The position numbers were made by a program, and so were the translations under genes. From an uncultured Spiribacter sp. (GTDB lineage Bacteria; Pseudomonadota; Gammaproteobacteria; Nitrococcales; Nitrococcaceae), in NCBI GenBank assembly GCA_913056145.1, contig CAJXMI010000009.1:1-40512 (forward strand): a stretch of DNA of 40,512 bases, in the 5' to 3' direction. Positions 38,201-40,512 of the stretch are shown here, piece by piece (position 1 is the first letter of the stretch; each line of letters begins with the position of its first letter). The notes beneath the pieces are model-generated. The model saw only the letters and a list, made by a program, of their open reading frames with translations, was not told the origin of the DNA and made no database searches.

Positions 38201-39049
38201 GGTTGCAGCGGTTGGCCGGCGGCCACGATTGCGGATCTTCTGCTCCCAGGCATCCCGCAGTGCCTGATCGAGGCTCGCCAGTCCTTCGCCGTCGGGGCCA
38301 AGCGCATTCCGCAGCCGCGCAACCCCCTGTTCGAGGGCCTGGGAATAAGGCGCGATCATCTGCGCCGGGGTACGCTCAGGCAGGTGTGAGAACTGATCCG
38401 AGCGCCCCAGCAAGCCCCGGAGTTTGCCGGCAAGCGCGTCCAGGGAGAGTTGCGATTTGTTTTTGTCTCCAGCGAGCGCTGCATCCAATGCGGCGAGGGC
38501 GGTGGTGTCCAGGGGGTAGACATGCTCGCGCCAGTAGTCCTCGATGGCCTCGCGGGTGATCAGAGACTCATCGGCGCTCAGTTCAAAGTCAAAGGCGTTC
38601 CCCGAGTCAAAGGCATGCTGGCGCAGCATCCGCCGGCAGAAGCTGTCGATGGTGTAGATCGCGGCCTCATCCATCCAGTCGGCCGCGGCGCGCAGATGAT
38701 CGGCGTGGCGCGCGCGCATGTCCGCATCGGGATAGGCCTCGAGCAACCCGATCAGGATGGCGTCGCCTGCATCCGGTGCCTCGACACCGGCAAAGCAGCG
38801 CGCGGCCCCGGCAAGCCGGCTTCGAATGCGATCGCGCAGCTCGCGCGTTGCATCGCGGGTAAAGGTCATTACCAGGATGTCGGGCGGCAGCATGGGCGCG
38901 CGCTCGGGGTCGGCGGGGTCATGACCCAACACCATGCGCAGATAGAGTGCGGCCAGGGTGAAGGTCTTGCCGGTGCCGGCACTGGCTTCGATGAGATGCC
39001 GGCCCGCCAGCGGGGTGGTCAGCGCATCGAGGGGATGGGGCGTGCTCAT
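35252..39049 (-). CDS. recB: Exodeoxyribonuclease V subunit beta
   Basis: IEASAGTGKTFTLAALYLRMVLG, LIDEFQDTDPVQYAIF, C-terminal nuclease motif YWVMDYKSNHLGG; 1265 aa. Confidence 0.96.
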   Translation of the reverse strand: MSTPHPLDALTTPLAGRHLIEASAGTGKTFTLAALYLRMVLGHDPADPERAPMLPPDILVMTFTRDATRELRDRIRSRLAGAARCFAGVEAPDAGDAILIGLLEAYPDADMRARHADHLRAAADWMDEAAIYTIDSFCRRMLRQHAFDSGNAFDFELSADESLITREAIEDYWREHVYPLDTTALAALDAALAGDKNKSQLSLDALAGKLRGLLGRSDQFSHLPERTPAQMIAPYSQALEQGVARLRNALGPDGEGLASLDQALRDAWEQKIRNRGRRPTAATWDKTTRATLDEWHRQTAPGLPAIDLAALGTDALVAGCLKGKELPDALRNHPVVEAVDEVLAAQDSLQALAAPFYTHAAGWVDQRVAQTRQQRSVHGFKDMLKRLRDALQAPDGGARLARIIREQFPVALIDEFQDTDPVQYAIFATIYPEEADATSLFLIGDPKQAIYSFRGADLATYLDAAQAVPEGQRHTLARNFRSSTDMVNAVNTLFKESPIAPGQFLQDGIAYHAVEANGRSSRFEVDGNPMTALTLGHLEASDEDGEPVSLPLKHYRRQMAEIAAARIADLLDKGRRGQAGFRDDEGFTPLQPADIAILVRTGGQADQIRDALRHRGLASVYLSDRDNVLQTPEAQDVLYWLRAMADPESERRVRTALGTASLAWDWATLEAMFSNDARWEIALEQFQDYADLWQRRGVLPALRRLIHDQALAPRLLGQPGGERRLSNLLQISELLQEAAAALDGPASLIRWLDDAFNSDADGTPEEHVLRLESDSALIKVITLHKSKGLEYPLVFMPFICNFRTETLTPPWLRPDADGSSATVSLEADKEDNEEADHARLAEDMRLLYVGITRAAHACWLGMAAVRKKDDGKTSRVVHLHHSAIGRLLGCSADSVPEEVAGLLRQLADRDPAIGLEPVTLPAPSTDQTIPVAEPPLMAQARRYESAPPQSEHWWIASYSALVEEGPRAWTPGTAEEDVLAQETLVNAGDSPPIQTPSPTDALAIAGIPPGPSTGTLLHRLLESLAARQFPAASEPAFRQVLDRSLGRGRWREWHDPIQDWLGRISTSPLPLPDSSPLRLEALHSGDFLAELEFLIAVSRADAAAIDAIIRRHTLGGVGRPALGNTTLNGMLKGYIDLVFVHEGRYWVMDYKSNHLGGTAADYAQAALQREVLAKRYDAQYALYLLALHRLLQARLGHDYDYDRHVGGASCLFLRGIDHPGHGLHAERPDRALVEELDALFGASGTGPTGRADPTESRQTEVSDDR

Positions 39050-40512
39050 GAGGGGGTCTCCTGGCCAAGGTGCTCGACAAGGGGGTGGTAGAGCCGATGG
39101 GCCCAGTGCGCAAAGAGTGGCTCGTCATCCTTCTGCGGTGCCAGCAGCGACACGGCGTCGGGGTAGCAGCGCCGCAGTGCGCCATTGTCGGTATAGGCAA
39201 CTTCGCCCGGACTGTCCGTTCTGCCCTCGTAGACGTCGGCAAGATGATCGGCCGTCAGTGCTTTTTGGCGTCCTTTGGTGAGGTGCCAGAAGGCGGTCCG
39301 CGGGGCAAGCGGCAAGGGCGCCTGAAGCCCGGCAACCCAGCCGCTCAGAATGGCATCAAGGAGGGTGCCCGCAGCGTCTTCGGTCATGCCGCTCAGCCGA
39401 TGTTCACCGTCATGGCCAATGATGATGCTGTCACTGGTCAGGCCGGCGGCGTTGAGCGCCAGATGAATGGCCCAGTCGGCCAGCAGCCGCGTGTAGTGCG
39501 GGTATTTGTCCTTTCGAGTATCGCCGGCTTTTATGACCAGACGGATAAGCGACCCGTCGGGGAGGCGATAGAGATCGCTTGCCCAGTCCTCGATCAAAAA
39601 CGCCTGCCCGTCCACCTGGCGCGTCAGTCGCAGCTCCCGCGGCGGCTCCGGCAACGGCTCCTTTGCCATCCATTCCTGCCTGTAGCGGGCGGTCTGCTGG
39701 GCCTCGGCGGTCAGGCGTTCTAGCGTGAGCTCGCCCATGCCCGCAACAGGGAGCTGTCCGCTGCGCAGCAGTTGCTCACCCTCCGCAACAATCGCCGCGT
39801 CGAGGTTGCTCGGCGGGGTGACCCGGCGCAGGGGTGCAAGCAGCCGCTCCTGGATCTGGTGGCGACTGAGCCCATCCAGTGCGAACGGCTCGGTCTCGGG
39901 CATGGCATCGTCGGTTGGATCAAAGCGCAGCTTCAAGCGCTCAGCCAGGAAGTGTCCGGCTGGATCGCGCAAAAAGCGCCCAATATCGCGCAGGGTCAGG
40001 TTGACCGTATCGGGCAATTCGACTGCCCCGAGTCCGGCGCTTGCGTTGGCATGCGCGGCTGATGCGACAAGGCCATCCCGGGCCTGTTGCCATTCGCTGG
40101 CGTAGGTAAAGTGCTCGCCGGTGTTCGTGTAGCCGGCGCTAAAGGGCTGGAGTGGATGATCCACGGTCAGTGCAGCGCTGGCGGGCCGATCGGATGGCTC
40201 ACCCTGGTTGGTTACCTGCCAGCCACGATCCAGATGATCCTGCAGCTGGCTGACCAGCACCGAGGGGGGTTGCTCACTGTCGTCGCGCGGGCTGCGGCCG
40301 ATCCAGCTGATGTGCAGATGCTCGCGCGCCGCCAGTAATGCTTCCAGAAAGAGGTAGCGGTCGTCTTCGCGGCCCGAGCGGTCACCGGGGCGATACTGCC
40401 CGGGCAGTGCCATCAGATCGAAATCGGCGGGTTGGCGGGTACGCGGATAATCGCCCTCGTTCATGCCGAGCAGGCAGATCATCCGAAAGGGAATGCTGCG
40501 CATTGGCATCAT
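39046..40512 (-). CDS. recC: Exodeoxyribonuclease V subunit gamma, C-terminal part; 5' end beyond window
   Basis: MRSIPFRMICLLGMNEGDYPRTRQPADFDLM matches the RecC central motif; ATGA overlap with recB; ORF open to the window edge. Confidence 0.92.
   Translation of the reverse strand: MMPMRSIPFRMICLLGMNEGDYPRTRQPADFDLMALPGQYRPGDRSGREDDRYLFLEALLAAREHLHISWIGRSPRDDSEQPPSVLVSQLQDHLDRGWQVTNQGEPSDRPASAALTVDHPLQPFSAGYTNTGEHFTYASEWQQARDGLVASAAHANASAGLGAVELPDTVNLTLRDIGRFLRDPAGHFLAERLKLRFDPTDDAMPETEPFALDGLSRHQIQERLLAPLRRVTPPSNLDAAIVAEGEQLLRSGQLPVAGMGELTLERLTAEAQQTARYRQEWMAKEPLPEPPRELRLTRQVDGQAFLIEDWASDLYRLPDGSLIRLVIKAGDTRKDKYPHYTRLLADWAIHLALNAAGLTSDSIIIGHDGEHRLSGMTEDAAGTLLDAILSGWVAGLQAPLPLAPRTAFWHLTKGRQKALTADHLADVYEGRTDSPGEVAYTDNGALRRCYPDAVSLLAPQKDDEPLFAHWAHRLYHPLVEHLGQETPS

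Overview
The window has about 30 tightly packed genes and looks like a chromosome segment of a halophilic, high-GC gammaproteobacterium (Ectothiorhodospiraceae/Spiribacter-like; this placement is inference). In order it carries: the C-terminal end of an iron/cobalamin-type substrate-binding protein; a glycine betaine ABC transporter (proX-proW-proV, minus strand); rsgA and orn (divergent); an RhdA-type rhodanese; glcDEF; ppsA and its regulator ppsR (divergent); a DUF1249 protein; an IscR-like Rrf2 regulator; an orphan LuxR-type response regulator; a general amino-acid ABC transporter (aapJQMP); an Fe-ADH-like dehydrogenase with TRAP dctQM, and dctP on the opposite strand; bioY, an MBL-fold hydrolase and a PrpE-like synthetase; a DUF2237-PEBP-BCCT-FAD amine oxidase run; an alpha/beta hydrolase; a WYL regulator; and recC(partial)-recB-recD. 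I saw no tRNA, rRNA, CRISPR array, insertion sequence or prophage. No convincing new multi-gene system is visible. The best non-coding signals are a perfect-consensus sigma-54 promoter with two NtrC-like enhancer sites upstream of aapJ, a FadR/GlcC-type operator upstream of glcD, a structured proX leader behind a good sigma-70 promoter, and strong palindromes upstream of the orphan response regulator. A composition change inside proW suggests recombination or a chimeric assembly join near the left edge. All family calls are from reading motifs; no database search was run.
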